Shown here one piece after another: positions 35,416 to 45,466 of a stretch of DNA of 64,000 nt (its first letter is position 1; every line of letters starts with the position of its first letter). The notes below the pieces were generated by a model. It searched no databases, was not told where the DNA came from, and saw only the letters and a program-made list of their open reading frames with translations. Source of the DNA: Dokdonella_A sp937902695 (GTDB lineage Bacteria; Pseudomonadota; Gammaproteobacteria; Xanthomonadales; Rhodanobacteraceae); assembly GCA_048498135.1 (NCBI GenBank), contig JBEHYO010000006.1:17557-81556 (forward strand), read 5' to 3'. The translations under genes and the position numbers were made by a program.

Positions 35416-37056
35416 TCAGCGCGTCTTCGTCGTGCGCCAGGCCAGCATCTCGGCTGGCGGCGCAAACGTGTCCGGCCGCGCCGCGTTCCAGAACCGCTGG
35501 AACACCGCGTGCTCGCCGACGCCGTCGATCAGCTCGCCCGGCTTGACGAACTTGTAGAGCGTCGCCAGCGAGCGCACCTCGGTCGAGGACACGCGGCGGA
35601 TCAGATGCTCGGGCCCGAGCTCCGACGGATGCGTCAGGCCCGCGGCCTGCAACAGCTCCTTCAACGCGACCAGCGTGTTTTCGTGGAAGTTCCTGACGCG
35701 CGTCGCCTTGTCCGGCACGTCCATGTGCTTCCAGCGCCTGGGATCCTGCGTCGCGACGCCGGTCGGGCAGAGATCGGTGTGGCAACTCTGCGACTGGATG
35801 CAGCCCAGCGCGAACATGAAGCCGCGCGCGGCGTTGCACCAGTCGGCGCCGAGCGCGAGCGTGCGCGCGACGTCGACCCCGGTGATGACTTTGCCGGCCG
35901 CGCCGATGCGGATCCTGTCGCGAAGGTTCAACCCGACGAGGGTGTTGTGCACGATCATCAGCGCCTCGCGGAGCGGCACGCCGACGTGATCGGTGAACTC
36001 GAGCGGCGCGGCGCCCGTGCCGCCCTCGCCGCCGTCGACGACGATGAAATCGGGCAGGATTCCGGTCGTCCGCATCGCCTTGGCGACGCCGAACCATTCC
36101 CAGGGATGGCCGAGCGCCATCTTGAAGCCGGTCGGCTTGCCGCCCGACAGCTCGCGCAGGCGCGCGATGAAATGGAGCAGCCCTTCGGGCGTATCGAATG
36201 TCGAATGGCGTGCGGGCGAGATGCAGTCCTCGCCGATCGCGACGCCGCGCGTGGCCGCGATTTCGGCCGTCACCTTCGGCGCCGGAAGGACGCCGCCGTG
36301 GCCCGGCTTCGCGCCCTGCGAGAGCTTGAGCTCGATCATCTTCACTTGCGCGAGGAGCGCCTTCTCGGTGAAACGCGCCTCGCTGAAGACCCCGGCGCGC
36401 TCGCACGCGCCGAAGTAGCCCGAGCCGAGCTCCCAGACGATGTCGCCGCCGTTTTCGCGGTGGTACGGCGACAGCGAGCCCTCGCCCGTGTCGTGATAGA
36501 AGCCGCCGCGACGCGCGCCTTCGTTGAGCGCGCGGATCGCGTTCGGCGAGATCGCGCCGAAGCTCATCGCGGAAATGTTGAAGACGCTCGCCGAGTACGG
36601 CTGCGTGCACGCCTCGCCGCCGATGGTGACGCGAAAATCGTGATTCTCGATCTTCGTCGGCGCCATCGAGTGGTTGATCCACTCGTAGCGCTCGGCGTAG
36701 ACGTCGAGCTCGGTGCCGAACGGCCTCACGTCGAGCGCGTTCTTCGCGCGCTGGTGGACGATGGCGCGCTGCACGGCCGAGAACGGCACTTCTTCGTTGT
36801 CCGATTCGACGACGTACTGGCGCAGCATCGGCCGCACGTACTCGAAGAAGTAGCGGATGTGCGCGAGCAGCGGATAATTGCGCCTCAGCGTCGAGTGTTT
36901 CTGAACGAGGTCGACGAGGCCGAATACCGTCAGCGCGCCGGATACGACCGCCGCGATCCGCCACGCCGCGCCGTCCGACCAGCGCAACAAGGCCAGCGCT
37001 GCGACCGCGATCGCGAATACGAGCGCGAGATAGCGGGACGGCAGCCACTTTTCCAT
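35416..37056 (-). CDS. FMN-binding glutamate synthase family protein
   Basis: A 546-aa protein made of the FMN-binding domain of glutamate synthase (GltS large subunit central part) without the glutaminase domain. It starts with two hydrophobic helices (residues about 10-50), so it is probably bound to the membrane. Core motifs are FNISAMSFGAISPNAIRAL, ELKLSQGAKPGHGGVLP, VVDGGEGGTGAAPLEFTD (FMN phosphate loop) and SQSCHTDLCPTGVATQDP (the cysteines that bind a 3Fe-4S cluster in true glutamate synthase). Such stand-alone proteins are common in Proteobacteria; the reaction is not established. Start ATG 37056 has CCGGAGAC upstream. Confidence 0.9.
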   Translation of the reverse strand: MEKWLPSRYLALVFAIAVAALALLRWSDGAAWRIAAVVSGALTVFGLVDLVQKHSTLRRNYPLLAHIRYFFEYVRPMLRQYVVESDNEEVPFSAVQRAIVHQRAKNALDVRPFGTELDVYAERYEWINHSMAPTKIENHDFRVTIGGEACTQPYSASVFNISAMSFGAISPNAIRALNEGARRGGFYHDTGEGSLSPYHRENGGDIVWELGSGYFGACERAGVFSEARFTEKALLAQVKMIELKLSQGAKPGHGGVLPAPKVTAEIAATRGVAIGEDCISPARHSTFDTPEGLLHFIARLRELSGGKPTGFKMALGHPWEWFGVAKAMRTTGILPDFIVVDGGEGGTGAAPLEFTDHVGVPLREALMIVHNTLVGLNLRDRIRIGAAGKVITGVDVARTLALGADWCNAARGFMFALGCIQSQSCHTDLCPTGVATQDPRRWKHMDVPDKATRVRNFHENTLVALKELLQAAGLTHPSELGPEHLIRRVSSTEVRSLATLYKFVKPGELIDGVGEHAVFQRFWNAARPDTFAPPAEMLAWRTTKTR

Positions 37057-37158
37057 CGACGGTCTCCGGAGCGCGCGTGGAACGTTGCATCGCGCGCGAC
37101 GCCCGCAGCATAGCGGACGTCTCATCGCAGGGTGATCTCGAGCCGCTAAACTCGACGC

Positions 37159-38679
37159 ATGGACGAACCCGTTCCGCCGAAGCCGCCCCCGCGTCGACGC
37201 AAGACCGCAACCGATGCCGGCGCGGATGCGGATGCGGATGCGCGCGCGTCCGCGCCCGCTGCACCGCGCCGGCGTGCACCGGCGGCGAGAGCGCAGCCGC
37301 CCGGCGGCGACGACGCAGCGCGCGCAATTCCGAGCCGCACGCGCGCGAGCCCGACGGCAACATCTCGCGCGGCTGCGGCGACGCCGGCGCGCGGGTCGCC
37401 GAAGCCTCCCGCGCGCGCGAACGCGCCTGCGAAGGTGACGGCCCCCACGAGCGCAGCGACGGCAGCAAGGCCTCGGTCGAGCGGCACACCCGCCCGCGCC
37501 GCGGCGCCGGTTCCGCCGCCGCCGATGCCGCCGAGTGCGGCGGCACGCCAGGCAGAGCCGAGCCCGCGCGCCGCACCGCCGCCGCCGTCAGGGCCGCCTC
37601 GCGCGAAGGAACCGCCGCGCGTCGAACCCAGGGGTGCCGAACCGCCGCGCGCGACGCCTGCGCAGCGCGCCGCCCCGGAGCCGCTGCCCTCGTTCCTGCG
37701 TCCGAGCACGCCGCCCCCGCCAACGATGGCGGCGACACGCGGCGATCCGCGCCCGGCCGATGCATCGCCGCGCTCGCGCCGGATCATCGACTGGCTGATC
37801 GGGTACCTGCCGCCGCGCCACCACGCGCGCGCGCTGAATTACCTCGTGCTGATGCGTCTCGATCGGCCCGTCGGCGCGCTCCTGCTGCTCTGGCCGACGT
37901 GGTGGGCGCTCTGGTTCGCGTCGAACGATTTCCCGTCGCCGGGCCTGCTCGTGATTTTCACGCTCGGCGTGTTCGTCATGCGCAGCGCCGGGTGCGTGAT
38001 CAACGACTACGCGGATCACGAATGGCTCGATGCGCACGTCGAGCGCACGCGCGGCCGGCCGATGGCGGCGGGACGCGTCACGCGGCGCGAAGCGTTGCTG
38101 CTGTTCGGGGCCCTCCTCGTGCTCGCGTTCGCGCTGGTGCTGTTCACCAACGCGCTGACGATCAAGCTGTCTTTCGTCGGCGCGGCGCTCGCGGCGGCGT
38201 ATCCGTTCGCCAAGCGCGTCACGCATCTCGCGCAGGTCGTGCTCGGCGCGGCGTTCGGGTGGTCGATCCCGATGGCGTTCGCCGCGGTCACGAACTCGCT
38301 GCCGCCGCTCTGCTGGCTGCTGTTCCTCGCGAACGTGCTGTTCTCGACGATCTACGATACGGAGTACGCGATGGTCGATCGCGACGACGACATTCGCGTC
38401 GGCGCGAAATCGACCGCGATCCTGTTCGCCGACGCGGATCGCACGATCATCGGCATCCTGATGGCGACGTTCGTGTTCGCGATGCTGCTCGCCGGCACGC
38501 GCGCCGCGCTGCACTGGCCGTATTTCATCGGCCTCGCCGTGGCGACGTCGCTCCTCGCCTGGCAGCAGTGGATCATCCGCGACCGATCGCGTGCGCACTG
38601 CTTCGCCGCCTTCCGCAACAACAATTGGGTCGGGCTCGCGCTCTGGGTCGGCCTCGTGCTGGCGCTCGCGATCCGCTGA
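37159..38679 (+). CDS. ubiA: 4-hydroxybenzoate polyprenyltransferase UbiA with long N-terminal extension
   Basis: UbiA attaches the polyprenyl chain to 4-hydroxybenzoate in ubiquinone synthesis, within the inner membrane. The catalytic core occupies the last 300 residues: LMRLDRPVGALLLLWPTWWA, then the first Asp-rich motif NDYADHEWLDAHVERTRGRP and the second YDTEYAMVDRDDD, with about nine helices. The frame is open another 190 codons upstream and encodes a Pro/Ala/Arg-rich, low-complexity region with no helices. An ATG at 37726 would give a normal 317-aa enzyme. Neither start has a clear Shine-Dalgarno, so the extension may be real or merely a GC-driven open frame. Confidence 0.87.
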   Translation: MDEPVPPKPPPRRRKTATDAGADADADARASAPAAPRRRAPAARAQPPGGDDAARAIPSRTRASPTATSRAAAATPARGSPKPPARANAPAKVTAPTSAATAARPRSSGTPARAAAPVPPPPMPPSAAARQAEPSPRAAPPPPSGPPRAKEPPRVEPRGAEPPRATPAQRAAPEPLPSFLRPSTPPPPTMAATRGDPRPADASPRSRRIIDWLIGYLPPRHHARALNYLVLMRLDRPVGALLLLWPTWWALWFASNDFPSPGLLVIFTLGVFVMRSAGCVINDYADHEWLDAHVERTRGRPMAAGRVTRREALLLFGALLVLAFALVLFTNALTIKLSFVGAALAAAYPFAKRVTHLAQVVLGAAFGWSIPMAFAAVTNSLPPLCWLLFLANVLFSTIYDTEYAMVDRDDDIRVGAKSTAILFADADRTIIGILMATFVFAMLLAGTRAALHWPYFIGLAVATSLLAWQQWIIRDRSRAHCFAAFRNNNWVGLALWVGLVLALAIR

Positions 38680-39056
38680 CGCCGGCCATACCGTACGTCC
38701 TGATCGGCCTCGCCGAAGCCGAGACGCCGATCGTGCGCGCGGTCGAGCATTGGCTCGACGACCGCGAGCCGCTCGGCGTTTCCGCGGTCCCGTGGTTCGA
38801 GTTCAGCTGCGGCCCGCTCGACGCCGAGGCGATCGAGCTGATCGACCAGGTCATCTCCGGTCGCGTCGTCGCGTTCAACGCAGCGCACGCCGAGCGCGCC
38901 GCGCAGCTCTTCAACAGCGCGGGCCGGCAGCGCGCGGGCCGGTGGGTCTGCATGATCGCCGCCGCAGCGATCGAGAGCGGCGCACGGCTCGCGACACGCA
39001 ACCGCGCCGACTTCGGCCGCTTCAAGGCCGCCGGTCTCGATCTCGTCGCGATCTGA
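38680..39056 (+). pseudogene. Decayed PIN-domain toxin (VapC-like)
   Basis: An open frame starting inside the ubiA stop resembles a VapC toxin over its whole length but lacks key residues. The N-terminus reads IPYVLIGLAEAET where a PIN toxin has xDTNVLI, so the first catalytic Asp is missing. Near the C-terminus RWVCMIAAAAIE stands where DCMIAA would carry another Asp. VPWFEFSCGP and ATRNRADFGRF are intact. No ATG precedes the domain; the first GTG, at 38733, lies inside it. No antitoxin gene adjoins. Reading it as a pseudogene is my inference. Confidence 0.6.
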
Positions 39057-39060
39057 GCCG

Positions 39061-39786
39061 TCATCGCGCTCGCTGCGGGGCGCGCGCCAAGGCCCACACG
39101 TCGACGCGGGCGATACCCGCCCTCTGCAGGACGCGCGCGCACTCGCGCAACGTGGCGCCCGTCGTCATGACGTCGTCGAACAGCGCGACGTGGCCGGGCA
39201 GCGGCGCCACCGTGCGTACGGCGAACGCGTGACGGACGTTGCGGCGTCGCGTCGCGGCATCGAGTCCCGACTGCGCCGGGGTCGCGCGCGTCCGCGCGAG
39301 GAGATCGCGATCGATCGGGACCCCGAGCGCGCGCGCCAGCGGCTTGGCCAGCTCGAACGCCTGGTTGTAGCCGCGCTCGCGCAGCCGCGCCACGTGCAGC
39401 GGCACGGCTATGACGAGATCCGGCCGCACCGGCGCGTCGATGCCGGTCCGCTCGATCATGAGCTCGGCGAGAACGCGCCCCGCGGCAAGATCGCCCCGGA
39501 ACTTGAACCGGGCCTCGAGCAGATCGAGCGGATGGGCGTACTGGAACGGCACCCACGCCGACGCGAACGGCGGCTCGCGCTCGATGCACTCGCCGCAAAG
39601 CGGCGCCGGCGCCTTCAGCGGCACCGCGCAGCGCGGACAGCAGACGTCGTTGCGCGGAATGTCGCGCGCGCAGCCGTCGCAAAGATCGCGCCCGGCACCG
39701 CGTCCGCCGCATAGCAGGCAGCGGAGCGGCAACAGCGCCCGCAACAGCCGGCCCGGCCATCCGTCAACCTTGGCCCACGTCGTCAA
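39061..39786 (-). CDS. comF: ComF family phosphoribosyltransferase-like protein
   Basis: A 241-aa ComF/GntX homologue, needed for DNA uptake in competent bacteria. An N-terminal zinc-ribbon region has four Cys pairs (CLLCGG, CDGC, CCPRC, CGEC). The C-terminal phosphoribosyltransferase domain ends in VALFDDVMTTGATLRECARV, the PRPP-binding motif. The start is inferred to be TTG 39786, because GGGAGG stands 8 bp before it and no ATG or GTG fits; the protein then begins LTTWAKVDGWPGRLLRALLP. It is divergent from bioB, and a BirA-like dyad overlaps its start. Confidence 0.88.
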   Translation of the reverse strand: MTTWAKVDGWPGRLLRALLPLRCLLCGGRGAGRDLCDGCARDIPRNDVCCPRCAVPLKAPAPLCGECIEREPPFASAWVPFQYAHPLDLLEARFKFRGDLAAGRVLAELMIERTGIDAPVRPDLVIAVPLHVARLRERGYNQAFELAKPLARALGVPIDRDLLARTRATPAQSGLDAATRRRNVRHAFAVRTVAPLPGHVALFDDVMTTGATLRECARVLQRAGIARVDVWALARAPQRAR

Positions 39787-39792
39787 GTTGAC
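39763..39792. promoter_or_regulatory. Candidate BirA operator of the biotin operon
   Basis: Inverted repeat GTCAACC and (A)GTTGAC separated by 16 bp, in the comF-bioB interval 75 bp before bioB. BirA operators in many bacteria follow TGTNAACC-N14-16-GGTTNACA; this matches 6 of 7 core positions on each side. It covers the proposed comF start codon. BirA itself is not in the window. Confidence 0.5.
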
Positions 39793-39867
39793 AGCCTCCC
39801 GCTGCCAAATGGAGACTCCGGGCCTTGCCGTTCCCGTCCTGTTCCACGCCCCCGCAGGAAGTTTCGC

Positions 39868-40875
39868 ATGTCCACCGCCGCCATTCGCCACGACTGGACA
39901 CGCGCCGAAATCGCCGCGCTGCTCGATCTGCCGTTCGCTGACCTCCTTGCGCGTGCCCACGCGATCCACCGCGCGCATCACGACGCCAATGCCGTGCAGG
40001 TCTCGACGCTGCTGTCGGTGAAGACCGGCGGCTGTCCCGAAGACTGTGCGTACTGTCCGCAGGCCGCGCGCTATTCGACCGGCGTCGGCGCCGAAAAGCT
40101 GATGAGCCTCGACGCCGTGCTCGAGAAAGCCAGACAGGCAAAGGCGGCGGGCGCGTCGCGCTTCTGCATGGGTGCTGCGTGGCGCTCGCCGAAGGACCGC
40201 GACATTCCGAGGATCGCCGCGATGGTCGGCGCCGTGAAATCGCTCGGCATGGAAACCTGCGCGACGCTCGGCATGCTCACGCAGTCGCAGGCCGACGCGC
40301 TGAAGCATGCGGGTCTCGACTACTACAACCACAATCTCGATTCGGCGCCCGAGTTCTACGGCGAGATCATCCACACGCGCGAATACCAGGACCGCCTCGA
40401 CACGCTCGAATGCGTGCGCGACGCGGGCCTCAAGACCTGCTGCGGCGGCATCGTCGGCATGGGCGAGACGCGGACCCAGCGCGCCGGCCTGCTGCAGGCG
40501 CTCGCGAATCTGCCCGAGCATCCGCAGTCGGTGCCGATCAACCGCCTGGTGCAGGTCGAAGGCACGCCGCTCGCCGGCACCGCGGAGCTCGACCCGTTCG
40601 AGTTCGTGCGCATGATCGCCGCCGCGCGGATCGTGATGCCGGCATCGATGGTGCGCCTTTCGGCGGGCCGCGCCGAGATGAGCGACGAGCTGCAGGCGCT
40701 CTGTTTCTTCGCGGGCGCGAACTCGATTTTCTACGGCGAGAAATTGCTGACGACGGGCAATCCGGACATCGAGCACGACCAGCGGCTGTTCGCGCGCCTC
40801 GGCGTGCACGCGATGGCGGTAGACGTCGAGCCATCCACTGTCCACGCCGACATCGTCGAAGCCGAAGCGTCGTAA
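39868..40875 (+). CDS. bioB: Biotin synthase BioB
   Basis: A 335-aa radical-SAM enzyme that inserts sulfur into dethiobiotin, the last step of biotin synthesis. The [4Fe-4S] motif is GGCPEDCAYCPQAARY (CxxxCxxC, about residues 52-67). Cysteines for the sulfur-donor [2Fe-2S] cluster lie in METCATLGML and KTCCGGIVGMGET. NHNLDSAPEFYGEI and RLSAGRAEMSDE are also diagnostic. The ATG has AGGAAG upstream. First gene of bioB-bioF-bioH-bioC. Confidence 0.96.
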   Translation: MSTAAIRHDWTRAEIAALLDLPFADLLARAHAIHRAHHDANAVQVSTLLSVKTGGCPEDCAYCPQAARYSTGVGAEKLMSLDAVLEKARQAKAAGASRFCMGAAWRSPKDRDIPRIAAMVGAVKSLGMETCATLGMLTQSQADALKHAGLDYYNHNLDSAPEFYGEIIHTREYQDRLDTLECVRDAGLKTCCGGIVGMGETRTQRAGLLQALANLPEHPQSVPINRLVQVEGTPLAGTAELDPFEFVRMIAAARIVMPASMVRLSAGRAEMSDELQALCFFAGANSIFYGEKLLTTGNPDIEHDQRLFARLGVHAMAVDVEPSTVHADIVEAEAS

Positions 40876-40944
40876 GAGCGGATGCATCCGCGACGCTTTT
40901 CCGCTCGACGCATCGCGGCTGAAACCGCTTCCTGCAAGAAAGAC

Positions 40945-42113
<1,169 letters not shown>

Positions 42114-42114
<1 letters not shown>

Positions 42115-42875
42115 TGCGCATCGAGACGCAAGGCGCCGGCGCCGATCTCGTCATGATCCACGGCTGGGCCATGCATGCGGGCATCTTCGCCGGCTTGGCG
42201 CGCGCGCTCGCGCCGAATTTCCGCCTGCACCTCGTGGACCTGCCTGGCCACGGCTACAGCCGCGACGATGCCGGTTCGCTCGATCCGGCCGACTGCGCAC
42301 GCCGCATCGCGGAGCAGACACCGCGCGCGATCTGGCTCGGCTGGTCGCTCGGCGGCCTCGTCGCCATGCGCGCGGCGCTCGACGAGGCCGAGAGAGTGCG
42401 CGGTCTCGTGCTGATCTCGTCGAGCCCGCGCTTCGTCACCGGCGACGACTGGACATGCGGCGTTGCGCCGAGCGTGTTCGCCGAGTTCGGCGCAGGCCTC
42501 GCGCACGACTATCGCGGCACGATCGAGCGCTTCCTCGCGCTCGAAACGCTCGGCGCCGATCACGCGCGCGCCGAGCTCCGCGCGCTGAAGGCCGATGTGT
42601 TCGCGCACGGCGAGCCCGCGATGGCGGCGCTGACCGAGGGCTTGCGCGTGCTCGACGCGACCGATCTTCGCGCCGACATCGCCCGCATTCGCGCGCCCTC
42701 GCTCTGGATCGCGGGCCGGCGCGACCGTCTCGTCAGTGCCGATGCGATGCAGTGGGCTGCCGCGCAGACCGGCGGGCGCTACACCGAATGCAACAGCGGC
42801 CACGCGCCTTTTCTCGGCCACGCGGACGCGCTCGCCGCGGCCATCGCGACGTTCGCACGGGAGCTGCCGCCATGA
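42114..42875 (+). CDS. bioH: Pimeloyl-ACP methyl ester esterase BioH
   Basis: A 253-aa alpha/beta-hydrolase that removes the methyl group from pimeloyl-ACP methyl ester at the end of the BioC-BioH pimelate pathway. The nucleophile elbow is LGWSLGGLVAM (about residue 80), an Asp is in AGRRDRLVSAD and the His in NSGHAPFLGHAD near the C-terminus. The N-terminus VMIHGWAMHAGIF matches E. coli BioH (LVLLHGWGLNAEVW). Its ATG overlaps the bioF stop as TGATG and its TGA overlaps bioC as ATGA, so translation is coupled. Confidence 0.94.
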
Positions 42876-43744
42876 GCGCCGGCCTCGACGCGCGCCACGT
42901 GCGCCACGCATTCGGCCGCGCCGCGGCGACATACGAGGCGCATGCGGTGCTGCAGGCCGAAGTCGGCGCGCGATTGCTCGAACGGCTCGACGGGATCGAC
43001 CTCGAGCCCGATCGCGTGCTCGATGCCGGCAGCGGTCCCGGTCGCGGCGCCGCGGCGCTGTGCACGCGCTTTCCGCGCGCGAGCGTCATCGCCCTCGATC
43101 TCGCGCTGCCGATGCTGCACGCGGCGGCGGCGAACGCGGGCGACCCGCCGGCGTTCGCGCGCGTCGGTGCCGACGTGCAAGCGCTGCCGTTCGCGGACGC
43201 GACGCTCGATCTCATCCACTCTAATCTCTGCCTTCAGTGGTGCGACGATCCCGGCCTTGCGATCGCCGAGTTCGCGCGCGTGCTGAAGCCCGGCGGCCTG
43301 CTGCTGTTCTCGACGTTCGGCCCCGCGACGCTGCACGAGCTGCGCAGCGCATTCGCCGCCGCCGATGCGGCGCCGCACGTCGGCCGCTTCGTCGACATGC
43401 ACGACATCGGCGACGCGCTGCTGACGACCGGCTTTCGCGATCCGGTGCTCGAGCGCGATGATTTCACGCTGACCTACGCCGACGCGCTGACGCTGATGCG
43501 CGAACTCCGCGCGATCGGCGCGACCAACGCCGATGCGAAGCGCCAGCGCACGCTGACCGGCAAGGCGCACCTCGAGCGCGTGGTCGCTGCGTACGAGGCT
43601 TTCCGCATCGACGGCGTGCTGCCGGCGACGTATGAAGTCGTCTATGCGCAGGCGTTCGCGCCCGCGCCCGGCCAGCCGCGCCGCACGCCGGGCGGCGAGA
43701 TCGCGAGCTTTCCGATCGAACAGCTGCGTGGGCGGCGACGCTGA
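42872..43744 (+). CDS. bioC: Malonyl-ACP O-methyltransferase BioC
   Basis: A 290-aa SAM methyltransferase that caps malonyl-ACP as its methyl ester so that fatty-acid enzymes can build the pimeloyl chain. The N-terminus VRHAFGRAAATYEAHAVLQ is characteristic of BioC. Motif I is VLDAGSGPGRGAAAL (about residues 49-63); SNLCLQWCDDPGLAIAEFAR and VLKPGGLLLFSTFGP follow in family order. The ATG overlaps the bioH stop, and its own stop overlaps the transporter start. Confidence 0.95.
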   Translation: MSAGLDARHVRHAFGRAAATYEAHAVLQAEVGARLLERLDGIDLEPDRVLDAGSGPGRGAAALCTRFPRASVIALDLALPMLHAAAANAGDPPAFARVGADVQALPFADATLDLIHSNLCLQWCDDPGLAIAEFARVLKPGGLLLFSTFGPATLHELRSAFAAADAAPHVGRFVDMHDIGDALLTTGFRDPVLERDDFTLTYADALTLMRELRAIGATNADAKRQRTLTGKAHLERVVAAYEAFRIDGVLPATYEVVYAQAFAPAPGQPRRTPGGEIASFPIEQLRGRRR

Positions 43745-44730
43745 TGCGCAGGCGCGCGCTCGCTGCGGTGCTGATCGCGCTCGCCTCGGCGCTGTTCTTC
43801 ACGGCGACGTACGTCTTGAACCGTGCGATTGCGACATCGGGCGGTCACTGGGCGTGGTCGGCGACGCTGCGCTATTTCCTGACGCTGCCGATGCTCGCCT
43901 GCGTGTTGCCGTGGCGCGGCGGCTTCGGCGACGTGTGGCGTGCGCTGCGCGCGCATCCGCGCGTGTGGCTGGCCTGGAGCGGGATCGGCTTCACGCTGTT
44001 CTGCGTCTGCCTCACGTGGGCCGCGGCGTACGCGCCGGCATGGCTCGTCGCGGGCACGTTCCAGCTCACCGTCATCGCCGGCATGCTGCTCGCGCCGCTC
44101 ATCTACGACGATGCGCGCGCACGGCTGCCGCGCGGCGCGCTCGCGCTCGGCGTCGTGATCGTCGCCGGCGTCGCCGCGATGCAGCTCGGGCATTTCCACG
44201 GCACGCTCGACCGCGACGCCTGGCTTGCGCTCGCGAGCGTCACGGTCTCGGCGTTCCTCTATCCGCTCGGCAATCGCAAGATCCTGCTGCACCTCGAGCG
44301 CACCGGCGAGAGCCTAAATGCGACGCAGCGCGTGTTCGGCATGACGCTCGCGAGCCAGCCGTTCTGGATCGTCGTCGCGCTCTATGCGGGCGGCGTCGCC
44401 GGCGTGCCGCCATGGACGCAGGTCGCGCTCGCCGCCGGCGTCGCGCTCTTCGCGGGCACGATTGCGACGATCCTCTTCTTCCATGCGACCGCGATGGTGC
44501 AGGACGACGCATCGGCGCTCGGCGCCGTCGAGGCGATGCAGGCGGCCGAGATCCTGTTCTCGACGCTGCTCGGCGTGGCGCTGCTCGGCGAGGCGGCGCC
44601 GCGAGGCATCGCGCTCGGCGGTGCGTTGATCGTCGCACTCGGCATTGCCGGGCTCGGCGTGCTCGTCGGACGGCGCTCGGCGGGTGACGGCCGGGCCACG
44701 AAAACGCTACGCACCGATCGCGGCGCGTAG
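43744..44730 (+). CDS. DMT family transporter coupled to the biotin operon
   Basis: A 328-aa membrane protein with about ten helices, resembling the multidrug-efflux-like branch of the drug/metabolite transporter superfamily. Marked segments are ALFFTATYVLNRAIATSGGH in the first helix, GTFQLTVIAGMLLAPLIY, and VEAMQAAEILFSTLLGVALL, which carries the conserved acidic residue of the second EamA repeat. Its ATG overlaps the bioC stop as TGATG, so it is translated with the biotin genes. It might carry biotin, a precursor or an unrelated compound; nothing in the sequence decides this. Confidence 0.87.
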   Translation: MRRRALAAVLIALASALFFTATYVLNRAIATSGGHWAWSATLRYFLTLPMLACVLPWRGGFGDVWRALRAHPRVWLAWSGIGFTLFCVCLTWAAAYAPAWLVAGTFQLTVIAGMLLAPLIYDDARARLPRGALALGVVIVAGVAAMQLGHFHGTLDRDAWLALASVTVSAFLYPLGNRKILLHLERTGESLNATQRVFGMTLASQPFWIVVALYAGGVAGVPPWTQVALAAGVALFAGTIATILFFHATAMVQDDASALGAVEAMQAAEILFSTLLGVALLGEAAPRGIALGGALIVALGIAGLGVLVGRRSAGDGRATKTLRTDRGA

Positions 44731-44749
44731 TCGTTCCAGGAGTATTGCG

Positions 44750-45466
44750 ATGCGATACAGGATTTTTCTCGCCGGAGCCACCGGCGTCATCGGACGGCGT
44801 CTCGCCGCGCTGCTGCGCGACGCGGGTCATCATGTGACCGGCACGACGCGCGACGCGTCGAAGGCCGCGGCGTTGCACGCGATCGGCGTCGATCCGGCCG
44901 TCGTCGACGTCTTCGATCGCGACGCGCTCGCGCGAGCCGTCGCGTCCGCGACGCCGGAGATCGTGGTTCACCAGCTTACCGATCTTCCGCGCGGGCTCGA
45001 TCCCGCACGGATGGACGATGCGATCCGCCGCAACGCGCGGCTTCGCACCGAAGGCACGCGCAACCTCGTCGATGCGGCGGTCGCGGCCGGCGCGCGACGA
45101 TTGATCGCGCAGAGCATCGCGTGGGCCTACGCGCCCGGCGCCGAGCCGCACGTGGAGAGCGATCCGCTCGATGTCGGTGCCCAAGGCATCCGCGCGGTCA
45201 GCGTCGGCGGCATCGTCGCGCTGGAGCGCGCGGTGCTCGATGCGCCGCTCGAAGGCGTCGTGCTGCGCTATGGCCAGCTCTATGGACCCGGCACCGGCAC
45301 CGACGCGGCGACGGGCGCGTCGCCGGTTCATGTCGACGCGGCGGCACGGGCCGCGCTCTTCGCGGTCGACCGCGGTGCGCCCGGCATCTACAACATCGCC
45401 GAGCCGAACCCGCACGTGAGCGCCGGGAAGGCGCTGATCGAGTTCGGCTGGCACGCGGCGGGCTGA
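44750..45466 (+). CDS. NAD(P)-dependent epimerase/dehydratase (extended SDR)
   Basis: A 238-aa extended short-chain dehydrogenase/reductase. The Rossmann start is RIFLAGATGVIGRRLAALL (GxxGxxG), followed by VVHQLTDLPRG and RRLIAQSIAWAYAPG. The usual active-site YxxxK is not seen; the region reads GGIVALERAVLDAP, so it may belong to an atypical subgroup that binds NAD(P) without SDR-type catalysis. The protein is short for the family (usually about 300). The ATG follows AGGAG at 7 bp. No clear operon partner: it begins 20 bp after the DMT gene, so it might be cotranscribed. Confidence 0.86.
   Translation: MRYRIFLAGATGVIGRRLAALLRDAGHHVTGTTRDASKAAALHAIGVDPAVVDVFDRDALARAVASATPEIVVHQLTDLPRGLDPARMDDAIRRNARLRTEGTRNLVDAAVAAGARRLIAQSIAWAYAPGAEPHVESDPLDVGAQGIRAVSVGGIVALERAVLDAPLEGVVLRYGQLYGPGTGTDAATGASPVHVDAAARAALFAVDRGAPGIYNIAEPNPHVSAGKALIEFGWHAAG

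Noticed and set aside
37224..37244. Short tandem GCGGAT repeat in the ubiA extension
   Set aside because: Only three or four units within an Ala/Asp-rich stretch; too short to call a functional repeat.
37077..38675. Frame-shifted open frame running in front of the decayed PIN gene through ubiA
   Set aside because: It is an alternative frame of the UbiA gene with Arg/Ala-rich composition; only its last 125 codons resemble a protein family.
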